Shown here: one piece after another, positions 13,613 through 21,782 of the stretch | Layout of the letters: each line of letters begins with the position of its first letter | Numbering within the stretch: the first letter of the stretch is position 1 | From: a virus | DNA: 27,576 bases | Virus record (IMG/VR): IMGVR_UViG_3300029267_002300 | Coordinates: 1 to 27,576 of that record | Reading direction: 5' to 3' (one strand) | Translations under genes and position numbers: made by a program | The notes under the pieces: model-generated | What the model was told of the DNA's origin: nothing | The model's input: only the letters and a program-made list of their open reading frames with translations | Database searches by the model: none

Positions 13613-14070
13613 TGGGCGCGGGCCGGCCGAGTGAGCGGAGCAAGCGGGAGATGATAAAGCGTGGCTACCTTTGCGGGATGGCTGAGAAGTGGGTGCCGTT
13701 TCAAGGTGGAGCCCCTGGCGGTTTTCGCAAGGACTTGCACGGGTTCATTGATATTCATTGTTTGCGGGCGGACGTTACTGGAGTGACGGCGGTGCAGGCG
13801 ACGACGAGGCGGCAGATGTCTGGTCACCTGCGGGAGTATCGCAGAACCGCTGAAGTGCGTGAGGCTATCCTGGTGTTCTTGGGGGCGGGGAACACGCTCT
13901 TGTTGCATGGTTGGGAGAAGGAGGAGGTGGGTAATAAGTCTGGTAAGGGGTTTCGCGTTCGTTGGGTATTGCGCGAGCGGGAGATAACGGTTGGCGACTT
14001 GGAGTTGACGGAGGGTGACCGGCGGGTGATTGCGGAGCGCGAGGCTTTGGAGAGGATGCAGGCGACATGA
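13612..14070 (+). CDS. putative PD-(D/E)XK-like endonuclease / resolvase-fold protein
   Basis: This 152-residue protein has ERSKREMIKRGYLCGMAEKWV, then KDLHGFIDIHCLRADVTGVTAVQATTRRQMSGHL, and LLLHGWEKEE with RVRWVLREREIT near the end. The order 'helix, D-I-D strand, V-Q-A-T strand, helix, G-W-[R/E]-K' matches small phage proteins with a Holliday-junction-resolvase-like or PD-(D/E)XK fold. Gln replaces the usual Glu in the third position, which is seen in some relatives. It could process DNA before packaging, which would suit its place upstream of the terminase genes. The start overlaps the previous stop by one base; an upstream in-frame extension exists but overlaps the previous gene. Activity is inferred, not shown. 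Confidence 0.55.
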   Translation: MGAGRPSERSKREMIKRGYLCGMAEKWVPFQGGAPGGFRKDLHGFIDIHCLRADVTGVTAVQATTRRQMSGHLREYRRTAEVREAILVFLGAGNTLLLHGWEKEEVGNKSGKGFRVRWVLREREITVGDLELTEGDRRVIAEREALERMQAT

Positions 14071-14123
14071 AACATGTGGTTTATCACGCTGATTGCCTTG
14101 AGTGGATGAAAGAACATGCCTAG
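14067..14123 (+). pseudogene. 18-codon fragment resembling a DNA methyltransferase N-terminus
   Basis: The ATG overlaps the previous stop (ATGA) and reads MKHVVYHADCLEWMKEHA, then TAG. This is the typical first strand and helix of phage N4-cytosine/N6-adenine methyltransferases ('GDCLEWMKELP...', ahead of the DPPY motif). Nothing after the stop restores the family. The 14102-14219 frame on the same strand (starting at GTG) stays open for about 40 codons but is not recognisable as methyltransferase. A deleted methyltransferase gene is the simplest reading. Confidence 0.4.
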
Positions 14124-14219
14124 CCCCGAGCCCAAGCACCTTTACTTTTTCCATAGGAGAATTCAATGAGTGGGATACTGGTACAACCAAAGATCTGTTC
14201 CCGGTCATAAAAGGCGCTG

Positions 14220-14855
14220 ATGGTGAGTGAGACCAAGAGAGAGGCAGCACTGCGCTGGAAGCGAGAGGGACGAATCCGAAAGGTAGTGGCTGACCGCAAG
14301 CGTTGGACCCTGGAGTTCTTCGCCGATGACTTGCCCAAAGCCGAGGCCGAGGAGAGGGCGTTTGAACGGGCTCTTGAGGAGTACCCACCGCTTCCTCCTC
14401 CGCCTCCGAAGAAGCGCGGGAGGAAGAAGGGTTCGAAGTCTCAGGGCCAGAGCCGGGAGCCCGAGGTCGGTGGTGGACATGGCGTGCCGCCTTCCTGGGG
14501 GACGATTCCAGAGTCGGCCTCGTTTGACGCGGAGGTCGAATGGGTCCACCAGAACATGGTTCTGGTGATCGAGGAGCGGGGGAGCAGGGAGCCGGAGTTC
14601 CATTGGGACCGGGCACAGAAGGCGGCGCCGAGCCACGGGGCGAGGAACCTGATGCAGTTCGCGGCGACAAACCGGGCGGGCTTCATGAACATGCTCCAGC
14701 GGGTGAAGCCGGGGGCCGGGGGTGAGGATGATATCGTTCGCCGGGAGAAGGTGAAGATCGAGGAGATCAAGCGGATTTTGGAGGAACTGAGGGGCACGAA
14801 GGAGCCCCAGGACACTACTGAAGAGACCGATGTCGACAGCCCAAAACCTGATTGA
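14220..14855 (+). CDS. terminase small-subunit-like protein
   Basis: This 211-residue protein directly precedes and overlaps the large terminase gene by 26 bp. Its N-terminal ~50 residues are basic and helical (REAALRWKREGRIRKVVADRKRW), followed by a proline run and a lysine/arginine patch (KKRGRKKGSKS) likely to bind DNA. The C-terminal half contains AEVEWVHQNMVLVIEE and WDRAQKAAPSHGARNLMQFA, then a long helix (REKVKIEEIKRILEELRG). Position and layout fit a small terminase that recognises packaging sites, but no helix-turn-helix is clear. It could also be a conserved protein of other function. Confidence 0.55.
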   Translation: MVSETKREAALRWKREGRIRKVVADRKRWTLEFFADDLPKAEAEERAFERALEEYPPLPPPPPKKRGRKKGSKSQGQSREPEVGGGHGVPPSWGTIPESASFDAEVEWVHQNMVLVIEERGSREPEFHWDRAQKAAPSHGARNLMQFAATNRAGFMNMLQRVKPGAGGEDDIVRREKVKIEEIKRILEELRGTKEPQDTTEETDVDSPKPD

Positions 14856-16791
14856 CTACGTTCCCCAGGACGTTGACGACCACCTTGTCTGGCGGATTCA
14901 CATGCGCCAGGTGGCCGCCAAGGACCGGCACGTTCGACGGGCTCTCTATTCCGCGGCGATGGACGATCTGCCGTTCTTTCTGGCCGCGTTCTGTTGGCTG
15001 ATAGAGCCCCGGGCCGAGGTCAAGACGATTCCGTTCATTCCCTGGCCGCTACAGATTCCCGTCGCCAAGATGATGAACGACACCATCACCGAGTCGCAGA
15101 AAAGCGACCTTCCGGTGGCGTTGACGGTCCCAAAGAGTCGCGCGCAGGGGGCCACGTATCTGTACATCTACGTGCTGATGTGGCGATGGTTGAAAGAGCG
15201 TATATTCTCGGCCGGTATCGTCACCCGGAACGAGCAGTTGGTGGACTCGAAAACGGACTCGGACGCGATTCTCTGGAAAGTCTGGTGGGGTATGCGGCAG
15301 TTGCCGGCGTGGGTGTTGCCTCGCGGGTTCAACGAGAGGGATCATCGGTCGTTGTCGGACCATACGATCACCAATCCGGACACCGGGGCACTTTTCCAGG
15401 GGTATTCAGCCACGGGCGACGTGGGGCGTGGTGGACGAAAGACGGTCTTCGTGATGGACGAGATCGGCTCGGAGGAGTTTTCGTCGGCAGGGAAGGACTA
15501 CAAGGCGCTCTCGGCCGTCAGTCACGTTTCGAAATGCATATTTTTGATCTCCACCTACGGCGGTGAGCACGGCGTGTTCTACGAGGCGGCCGAGGACCCG
15601 GAGAACCCCCGGCTGATTCGGATGGATTGGAAGGAAAACCCGACCCAGACCCGTAATGCCTACGTGATGCGGGAAGGTATCGCGGTGGCGGTGGATCCGG
15701 ATGAGCAGGCGGCCGTGACGGACTACGCGCGGACGTTTGCGAGGCAGCTTCAGAGGATCGAGCGTCGTGGGCACCAACTGGAAGGCAAGTTCCGGTCGCC
15801 CTGGTACGATTCGCACTGCCTTCTGCCGGGGGCCACGCCTCAGTACATCGCCCGGGAATTGGACATGGACCCCCGGGGAGCCGTGGGCAAGGTCTTTGCC
15901 CTGGACGTCCTAGACCGGATGCGGGAGAAATGCTGCCATCGGCCGGTGTGGCAGGGCAAAGCAGTCTTCGACGGCGACACCATGGAGTTACGCGGGCTCA
16001 TCGCGCAGCCGGGCGGGCCACTTTCGTTGTGGTTCACGCCGGGGCTGGAGCATAGTCCTCCGCCGGGACGTTTCGGCGTGGGATGCGACATCGCGGCCGG
16101 GGGTCACAGCGATTCGGCCAGCAATTCAGTGGCCTCGGGGGTGAATATGCTGTCGGGCGAGCAGGTGATGGAATACGTGGTCCGGGGCATGCCGCCCACG
16201 AAGTTCGCCAGAATCGTGGTGGGGCTCTGCCGGTGGCTCCGAAATGCGTATCTGGGCTGGGAGTTGACCGGTCCAACCGGCTCGACGTTCGGCCACGAGG
16301 TGATGGATGTGCTGCGCTACGGGAATATCTATTACCGGGACGTCGACGCGGTCGGCGCTACGGGTAAACACCGCACCCCGGGTTGGGCCAACAGGACCGA
16401 CGAGGACAAAGAACGGCTGTTCGACGCCCTCGGGCTGGCGATGGAGGAGGACGTATACGTACCCCGATCGGCGGAGATGATTGTCGAGTGCGGAGAGTAC
16501 GAATGGGTCAAGGGGAAGATCGTGCATAGGGCCAGCCGAGCGGCTAGTATTGCACCCGCCTCCCATGGGGACCGTTGTATCGCAGCGGGGGTAGCGAACC
16601 TCCTGTTGGGGGACCGGCGTTCAACTATTGGTCTTGACAAGACTCCAGAAAGCATGGAGGCTGAACCACCATACGGGTGCTTCGCTTGGCGACATCAGCA
16701 GGCAGGGCTTCGTTCGCGGAGCGGAAATGAGCACGAAGACGGGGAGTTTGATCTGAGATCCGTGCTCGGTATTCGGGCTGAAACTGAATAG
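14830..16791 (+). CDS. terL: terminase large subunit (packaging ATPase and nuclease)
   Basis: This protein has 653 residues. The ATPase half has a degenerate Walker A VPKSRAQGAT (about 100-109, the 'K-x-R-x-x-G-x-[ST]' variant), the adenine/coupling region with WWGMRQLP, and Walker B TVFVMDEIG (206-213). The nuclease half begins with FGVGCDIAAGGHSD (Asp420), continues with ELTGPTGSTFG, and ends with the third acidic site in HGDRCIAAGVANLL (Asp581). This is the expected RNase-H-like triad. The product drives DNA into the prohead and cuts it at the end of packaging, docking on the portal encoded downstream. The start ATG lies within the preceding gene. Length is at the upper end for the family. 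Confidence 0.9.
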   Translation: MSTAQNLIDYVPQDVDDHLVWRIHMRQVAAKDRHVRRALYSAAMDDLPFFLAAFCWLIEPRAEVKTIPFIPWPLQIPVAKMMNDTITESQKSDLPVALTVPKSRAQGATYLYIYVLMWRWLKERIFSAGIVTRNEQLVDSKTDSDAILWKVWWGMRQLPAWVLPRGFNERDHRSLSDHTITNPDTGALFQGYSATGDVGRGGRKTVFVMDEIGSEEFSSAGKDYKALSAVSHVSKCIFLISTYGGEHGVFYEAAEDPENPRLIRMDWKENPTQTRNAYVMREGIAVAVDPDEQAAVTDYARTFARQLQRIERRGHQLEGKFRSPWYDSHCLLPGATPQYIARELDMDPRGAVGKVFALDVLDRMREKCCHRPVWQGKAVFDGDTMELRGLIAQPGGPLSLWFTPGLEHSPPPGRFGVGCDIAAGGHSDSASNSVASGVNMLSGEQVMEYVVRGMPPTKFARIVVGLCRWLRNAYLGWELTGPTGSTFGHEVMDVLRYGNIYYRDVDAVGATGKHRTPGWANRTDEDKERLFDALGLAMEEDVYVPRSAEMIVECGEYEWVKGKIVHRASRAASIAPASHGDRCIAAGVANLLLGDRRSTIGLDKTPESMEAEPPYGCFAWRHQQAGLRSRSGNEHEDGEFDLRSVLGIRAETE

Positions 16792-16799
16792 GAGCAACC

Positions 16800-17099
16800 A
16801 TGCGGAATGCGAACTTCAAGACGCCGAACCCTTCGGCGCTAGGACTCCCACCAGCGGCTGCCCGGGCACAGCAGGCTCAGGCTCAGGCTCAGGCCATGCA
16901 GCAGCAGGTCTTTCTGAATATCTACATCCCCACGGTCGTCAACCTGACCCAGTTTCGGGTCGCCAATGGCTACGCCGCCGAGGGCAACATCGGGGTAACG
17001 GAGCCCGCCACTCCGGAGCGTGTTGCCAAGGAAGCTCGCGAATACGTGCAAGCGGCATTGGAACAGGCGTTCGTGCCGGTGGAGGAAAGCCAGGACTAG
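16800..17099 (+). CDS. small Ala/Gln-rich hypothetical protein
   Basis: This 99-residue protein has a good ribosome site (TAGGAG) and starts nine bases after the terminase stop. Residues about 20-35 are a run of Ala and Gln (AQQAQAQAQAMQQQ) encoded partly by a CTCAGG repeat at about 16870-16892. The rest looks like two strands (VFLNIYIPTVVNLTQF) and a C-terminal helix. No family recognised; the position between terminase and portal suggests a virion or head-assembly role. Confidence 0.6.
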   Translation: MRNANFKTPNPSALGLPPAAARAQQAQAQAQAMQQQVFLNIYIPTVVNLTQFRVANGYAAEGNIGVTEPATPERVAKEAREYVQAALEQAFVPVEESQD

Positions 17100-17181
17100 A
17101 CGTTTTCGGTACAATTCACCCGGGAAACTTTTACTGTCGTCCGGCCGGGCGATAGTGAGAGGGATCCCAAGAGGACATTGG

Positions 17182-17220
17182 GCCTGTCGGGGCCGACACC
17201 TCGACGGGCTTTTTGTTTTC
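17182..17220 (+). terminator. intrinsic terminator between terminase and portal
   Basis: GCCTGTCGGGG (17182-17192) pairs along its full length with CCTCGACGGGC (17199-17209), with two G-T pairs and a 6-base loop, followed by TTTTTGTTTTCTT. The structure and U-tract are convincing. It would separate packaging from head-gene transcription or reduce read-through. Confidence 0.8.
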
Positions 17221-17257
17221 TTGGGGTCTTCCCGGCTAGAACCAGGTGAGCCGACTC

Positions 17258-19024
17258 ATGGCATGGGACGTAGGGAACGAGATTGACCGGAATCGCCTGC
17301 ACAAGGCGAAGAAGTCGTCTCGGGAGGCTTTGGCACCGTTCCGGAAATCCCGGGCTTTGATGATCCAAGACTTCGTGGGGTCATGGTACTCGACCAACGG
17401 TGCCCGGCGTCTGACCTACGTCAACAAGCTCAACACGACGGCCAACGTCTACAGTACGGCGCTGGCGTTCAACAACCCCCAGGTCAACATCGACTCGCCC
17501 AACGTCAAAGCGTGGCCGTTCTGTCGCAAGTACGAGGTCAACCTGAACCGGTTGCTTGCCAACATAGACGTCAAAACGACCTTACGGGCAGCGGTCTTGG
17601 ATGCTTTCTTTCTGTTCGGTATCGTCCACGTCACCATGGCCGACGCCGGACCGGTCCAGATCGAGGACAATGTCTGGATCGACCCCGGAAAGCCGTGGGC
17701 TTCGCGTGTCTCGCCCGATGACGCGATTCTGGATATGGCGGTGAAGGATATCCGGGAGATGCGATATTGCGGTCACAAATACCGCATGGCCTACTGGAAG
17801 CTCAGGGAGCGGGACGACTTCGACCAGAAGGTGGCCAAGAAGGTGTCCCCCACCTCCAAGTACGTTGCGGAAGAGGGCAGCACGCGAGCAGCGGAGATTG
17901 CCTCCGGCATGGCGGTGGACGATGACGAATTGGAGCCGATGGTCTGGCTCGAGGACGTCTACATCCCGAGCACCAAACAGACAATCACCTTCGATGCCGG
18001 CAATACCGATTTGCCGGCGCTGAAGGTCAGTCAAGGAGAGCCGGATTGCCGCGGGCCGTACAAGTTTCTGGGACTGGGCCTGGTGCCCGACAATATCATC
18101 CCCACCACGCCCGCGCATCACCTGAAGGCCCTCCATGACCTCAGCAACCGGCTCTACCGGAAGCTGTCAGCGCAGGCGGCCAGACAGAAGAACACGACGG
18201 CTTTCCCGCCGGGCGGGGAAGATGACGCTCAGCGCCAGCAACAGGCCAAGGATGGTGAATACTGGCTCTGCCGCGATCCCAAGAGCGTAGCGGCGGTAAA
18301 CACGCCGGGAGTGGACGGCAATACCCATGCGTTCTTCCTGGCCGCGCAGGAGATTTACAACACCCAAGCGGGGAACGAGCGCGTCTTGGGAGGGCTTGGC
18401 TCCGAGGGTGATACGTTGGGGCAGGAGAAGATCCTTCGCAACAGCGCCGGCGGCCGAATCGTCGAGATGCGGGACCGGGTCAACTGCTGGGTTGGCGAAA
18501 TCGCCCGCGAAATCGGCGGGCTGATGTTCGACGATGAGTACCTGGAAATCGAGTCCTCCAGGGAGGTTGGGAACAGCGGGGTCTACGTGGACTCAAGCTG
18601 GAGACCGGGCGACCGCGAGGGGCTTAAGAACCATTATGACTTCGTGGTCGAGCCCGTCAGTATGGTTTACCGTCCGCCGGAGGCGAAACTGGCGAAAATT
18701 CTGGAGTTCGTTCAGGCGGTGGGAACCGTCTGGCCCTTGGTGCAGACGGGCGTACTGGACATCAAGGAGTTGACCAAGTTGGCCGCGGAGTACGAGAACC
18801 TCCCCGACTTGACGCGAATCTTCCGCTATATGTCTCCCGAGGCCACCGCCCAGGTAGGAGGGGCGAACCAAGCCACTAAACCGGCCGTCACTAGCCGAGA
18901 AACGGTGCGGACGAACCGGTCCCCCGGGCCAAGCAGCCAAGGCGCGGCGGCCGTGCTCTCCCAACTCATGCAGGGCGGTCGTCTAGGCGGTCAGCAACAA
19001 CCAACAGTCGCGGGAGTCGGGTAA
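17258..19024 (+). CDS. phage portal protein
   Basis: The protein has 588 residues from the ATG at 17258, which is chosen because AGGTGA lies 8 bases upstream; a GTG at 17246 is the alternative. It follows the terminase and precedes scaffold and capsid genes, the standard place for a portal. It starts with a charged helix and WYSTNGARRLTYVNKLNTTA, typical of portal N-termini; the middle has PDDAILDMAVKDIREMRY, HHLKALHDLSNRLYRKL and QARQ helices; the C-terminal ~80 residues are low complexity (Ser, Gln, Gly). A portal forms the dodecameric ring at one vertex through which DNA passes. The call rests on context and layout, not on a catalytic motif. Confidence 0.75.
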   Translation: MAWDVGNEIDRNRLHKAKKSSREALAPFRKSRALMIQDFVGSWYSTNGARRLTYVNKLNTTANVYSTALAFNNPQVNIDSPNVKAWPFCRKYEVNLNRLLANIDVKTTLRAAVLDAFFLFGIVHVTMADAGPVQIEDNVWIDPGKPWASRVSPDDAILDMAVKDIREMRYCGHKYRMAYWKLRERDDFDQKVAKKVSPTSKYVAEEGSTRAAEIASGMAVDDDELEPMVWLEDVYIPSTKQTITFDAGNTDLPALKVSQGEPDCRGPYKFLGLGLVPDNIIPTTPAHHLKALHDLSNRLYRKLSAQAARQKNTTAFPPGGEDDAQRQQQAKDGEYWLCRDPKSVAAVNTPGVDGNTHAFFLAAQEIYNTQAGNERVLGGLGSEGDTLGQEKILRNSAGGRIVEMRDRVNCWVGEIAREIGGLMFDDEYLEIESSREVGNSGVYVDSSWRPGDREGLKNHYDFVVEPVSMVYRPPEAKLAKILEFVQAVGTVWPLVQTGVLDIKELTKLAAEYENLPDLTRIFRYMSPEATAQVGGANQATKPAVTSRETVRTNRSPGPSSQGAAAVLSQLMQGGRLGGQQQPTVAGVG

Positions 19025-19028
19025 GTAA

Positions 19029-19379
19029 ATGGGATCCGCAAAGCAAAAGTTGTTCTACATCGACGGCAAGCCGGTTTGGCTGAACGAGGAAGAGCAAGCC
19101 GCGATGTTCCCGCGGGCGCAATCACGGAGCCCGGGCTGCGCGGCTGGGTACGGCGAGGGCAAGCCCGGAAGCTCGCTTTCAATGGGTTGCCACCCGGCTC
19201 AAGCGGGGCTCATGAACGATGCGATGAAGGCCCACGGGATTAGTGGAATCGAGTGGGACAAACGCGGCAAGTGCACGATCACTTCCCGCCGGGCGCGCGC
19301 TCGAGCGATGCCCGTATTGGGGCGGATGTTGAAGCTGGGAAGCCTCCACGACGAGGACGGGGGCTACGGGGACGGCTGA
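19029..19379 (+). CDS. conserved phage hypothetical protein
   Basis: This 116-residue protein begins KLFYIDGKPVWLN and carries SLSMGCHPAQAGLMNDAMKA, then GISGIEWDKRGKCTITSRRARAR. The 'S-x-[SA]-[LM]-G-[CV]-HP-x-Q' followed by 'G-[IV]-x-[FE]-[W/F]-x-x-x-G-x-x-x-x-x-SR' pattern is one I recognise from many phage genomes next to portal and scaffold genes; its function is unknown. The ribosome site is weak (GGGAG about 12 bases upstream), so coupling to the portal gene is likely. Confidence 0.65.
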   Translation: MGSAKQKLFYIDGKPVWLNEEEQAAMFPRAQSRSPGCAAGYGEGKPGSSLSMGCHPAQAGLMNDAMKAHGISGIEWDKRGKCTITSRRARARAMPVLGRMLKLGSLHDEDGGYGDG

Positions 19380-19387
19380 CAATTTAC

Positions 19388-19452
19388 GTGGCGGCGGGCA
19401 CAAGGCGCTAAACCGATGGTTAAACGACCCATGACAGGGCACCCGCCGCCAC
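19388..19452. promoter_or_regulatory. 11-bp perfect inverted repeat before the scaffold gene
   Basis: GTGGCGGCGGG (19388-19398) is perfectly complementary to CCCGCCGCCAC (19442-19452). The 43-base loop contains a small AACC/GGTT hairpin. It fills the 94-bp gap before the scaffold gene, whose ATG is 22 bases downstream. No T-run follows, so a translation control or RNA-processing structure is more likely than a terminator. Confidence 0.6.
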
Positions 19453-19473
19453 CTTCACCAAAGCGAGGATGAG

Positions 19474-20550
19474 ATGATTGCCGACACGCCAACCGAATCG
19501 ACCGACGTTCAGGGCGAAGAGGTGGTCTCAGAGTCCACCTCGGACTGGGGAAAGATGACGCCCGAGGAACGAGAGGCGGACGTTGATGCCCTCGTCAAGG
19601 AGGCGACGGAGCCCAAGTCGGAGGCAGAAGAAGAGCCAGAACCAAAAACCGAAACACCCGGCGACGGCGATGAAACTCCCGCCGATGCCGATGCCGTCGA
19701 GGAGGAGGGCGATGAGACTCCTTCCGGCGAGGGCGAAGCCGAGGACGAAGAAGAAGAGGCTCCAGCCGACTGGCTGGACGACGAGGTCCGCGGCCTTGCG
19801 AGTACGATGGGTCTCACGAATGACGACCTTGAGGGGTTGTCTTCGCGTGACGAGTTCGATCGCGTTTTGAGGATTCTGGATCGAAACGTGGTCGCCGCTG
19901 GTAAAGCCGCCAAGGTTGCATCAGCGGAGGAGGAAGCACCTCCACCTGCTGAGGAACCCCCAGAGACGCCTCCCAAAGCGGCTGGCGCGATGGAGGATCT
20001 GAGTAAGTTCAAGATCGGGGAGGAGTTCGACCCGGAGGTCGCCAAGCCACTCAACGACTTCATGGAAGCGGTGGGGGCGGAGCTTGGCGGCGTGACGAAG
20101 GCCCTTGCCGGGCTTCTGGACCAACAGAAGCAGGCGGCGGCGGACACCGTCTACCGTCAAGCGGTCGAGTCGTTGCATACGCTGGGACACGCGGACCTGT
20201 TCGGTGAACCGGGGAAGCCGGCCACCGACGCCCAAACGGCGAACATCAACAAGGCCATCGACGCCCACTTGATCCATGCCCAAGTTCTGGCGGCCAAAAA
20301 TAAGTCGGCCCCTCCCACCCCCGAGTTTTTGAAGGCCGCCGTGCGTATGGAGTTCGGCGACCAGATTTTCAAGAAAGAGCAACGGCAACGCACGGAGAAG
20401 CTCAAGAAACAGTCAGCGAGGAGAAGTGGCGGGATGCCGTCCAAGACGGTGGAGCGCCCCAATCCGAACCTGGAGCTTGTGGACCGGATCAAAAGCGACC
20501 CCGAGCTCGACAAGCTGTTCAACGACTTGGTTTCCGAGCGGTCCGGCTGA
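19474..20550 (+). CDS. scaffolding-like acidic protein
   Basis: This protein has 358 residues. The first ~110 are extremely acidic and low complexity (Glu, Asp, Pro, Ala), then a helical middle and a long helical, basic C-terminus (KKEQRQRTEKLKKQSARR), ending DKLFNDLVSERSG. An acidic, helical, non-enzymatic protein immediately before the major capsid gene is the standard description of a scaffold that shapes the prohead and binds capsid via a basic tail. No protease domain is visible. Homology to a named scaffold is not recognised. Confidence 0.7.
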   Translation: MIADTPTESTDVQGEEVVSESTSDWGKMTPEEREADVDALVKEATEPKSEAEEEPEPKTETPGDGDETPADADAVEEEGDETPSGEGEAEDEEEEAPADWLDDEVRGLASTMGLTNDDLEGLSSRDEFDRVLRILDRNVVAAGKAAKVASAEEEAPPPAEEPPETPPKAAGAMEDLSKFKIGEEFDPEVAKPLNDFMEAVGAELGGVTKALAGLLDQQKQAAADTVYRQAVESLHTLGHADLFGEPGKPATDAQTANINKAIDAHLIHAQVLAAKNKSAPPTPEFLKAAVRMEFGDQIFKKEQRQRTEKLKKQSARRSGGMPSKTVERPNPNLELVDRIKSDPELDKLFNDLVSERSG

Positions 20551-20582
20551 TGCGTGCCGTTTCACGATAGGAGTTTCGTTCC

Positions 20583-21722
20583 ATGCCATATCTGACAGTT
20601 GATCAGGTAGACGACTTCCTCGAAGCCGTCTTGCACAAATACGAGAGGTCGCGGTGGAAAGACATTTCCATGCCGCTGCAAAAATACTGGTTTGCCGAGC
20701 GGTTGTTCAGCAGGGCGCAGGCCGATGAGGTGGACGGAGACTTGGTCAACTGGAAGCTCCAGGTCACCAATCCTGGCAACTTCAAGCTGACCGGCCTTTA
20801 CGCGGACGATACGACCAATCGGACCAATCTGTTGACGCATGGTGAGATGGCGTGGTCGCAGAACACGACCAACTACACCTACGACATCACGGAAGCGGTC
20901 TTCCGCTCCTCGAAAACGCAGATCATCAACTACATGAACGTGCAAGAGCACGCCATGTACAATGATTACTTCGCGGGCATGGAGGCGCTGATGTTCGGGC
21001 CTGGTCCGAACAGTCCGACACAGTCTCCGCGGCCACCCTCCTCGCTTCTGTGGTGGATTCAGCCTTACAACACGGCCAGCGGGTACGGGAACAACGACGC
21101 GGCGTACCAGCTTCCGTCCGGCGCTACCTCGGGCTTTCTGGGGATGGACCCCTACGGGTTCTCGTCCGTGGGCACGGGCGGCATTCTCAGTACGACCTAC
21201 AGCGGCTGGCGAAACCGTATCGGCGTCTACGACGCCTTTACCGAGGAAGACGCCATCGACACGATTGTCGAGTGCATGGATAAGTGCGCGTTCATGCCGG
21301 CCCAGGATTACGCCGAGCTTGCCCCGGGCGGGAAGCCGGGCCAGGAACTGCTGACCACCTATAGCCGCCTCAAGAAGGCGCGGTCGATCGCGCAGAACCA
21401 CAACGACGACGTGCAAAGCGACGTCGCCAAGTACAAGGGTGCCGTCTTGATTCGCGGCGTGCCGTTGCTCTGGGTTCCCGCGTGGAGCAACCAGACGTTC
21501 GGGACGGCCCGAACCGATGGGATTGTAATGGGTGTCACTTGGAGCACGTTCCACTACTACTTCGCCTCTGGGCTGCGGATGGTGAAGCGTCCGCCCTACC
21601 AGGACAAGGACAAACACAACGTCCGTTGGCGAGTGATGGACGACAGCGGACAGATCGTCTGCTTCGACCGGCGGCAGAACTTCGCCGTTACCAGCAGCGA
21701 GACTATTACCGAACAAGACTAG
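20583..21722 (+). CDS. major capsid protein
   Basis: This 379-residue protein lies downstream of portal and scaffold, with AGGAG nine bases upstream of the ATG. It starts YLTVDQVDDFLEAVLHKYE, has many aromatic residues and NTTNYTYDITEAVFRS in the N-terminal third, and ends in beta-rich sequence. Order, size and absence of enzyme motifs indicate the shell protein, probably HK97-fold, though the fold itself cannot be read by eye. An antisense frame of similar length over this gene is a composition artefact. It is the most conserved-looking structural gene here. Confidence 0.8.
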   Translation: MPYLTVDQVDDFLEAVLHKYERSRWKDISMPLQKYWFAERLFSRAQADEVDGDLVNWKLQVTNPGNFKLTGLYADDTTNRTNLLTHGEMAWSQNTTNYTYDITEAVFRSSKTQIINYMNVQEHAMYNDYFAGMEALMFGPGPNSPTQSPRPPSSLLWWIQPYNTASGYGNNDAAYQLPSGATSGFLGMDPYGFSSVGTGGILSTTYSGWRNRIGVYDAFTEEDAIDTIVECMDKCAFMPAQDYAELAPGGKPGQELLTTYSRLKKARSIAQNHNDDVQSDVAKYKGAVLIRGVPLLWVPAWSNQTFGTARTDGIVMGVTWSTFHYYFASGLRMVKRPPYQDKDKHNVRWRVMDDSGQIVCFDRRQNFAVTSSETITEQD

Positions 21723-21782
21723 GGTCTTGCTCGGTGATGGATAAGCTCAACACAAACCAGTAACTGACTGAGGAAATACGTT

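Noticed and set aside
13609-14670. 353-residue leftward frame under the nuclease-like and TerS-like genes
   Set aside because: Pro/Arg/Ser-rich composition typical of an antisense shadow, and it opposes overlapping coupled genes.
20562-21716. 384-residue frame antisense to the capsid gene
   Set aside because: It mirrors the GC-rich codon use of the capsid gene; no ribosome site and wrong strand for the block.
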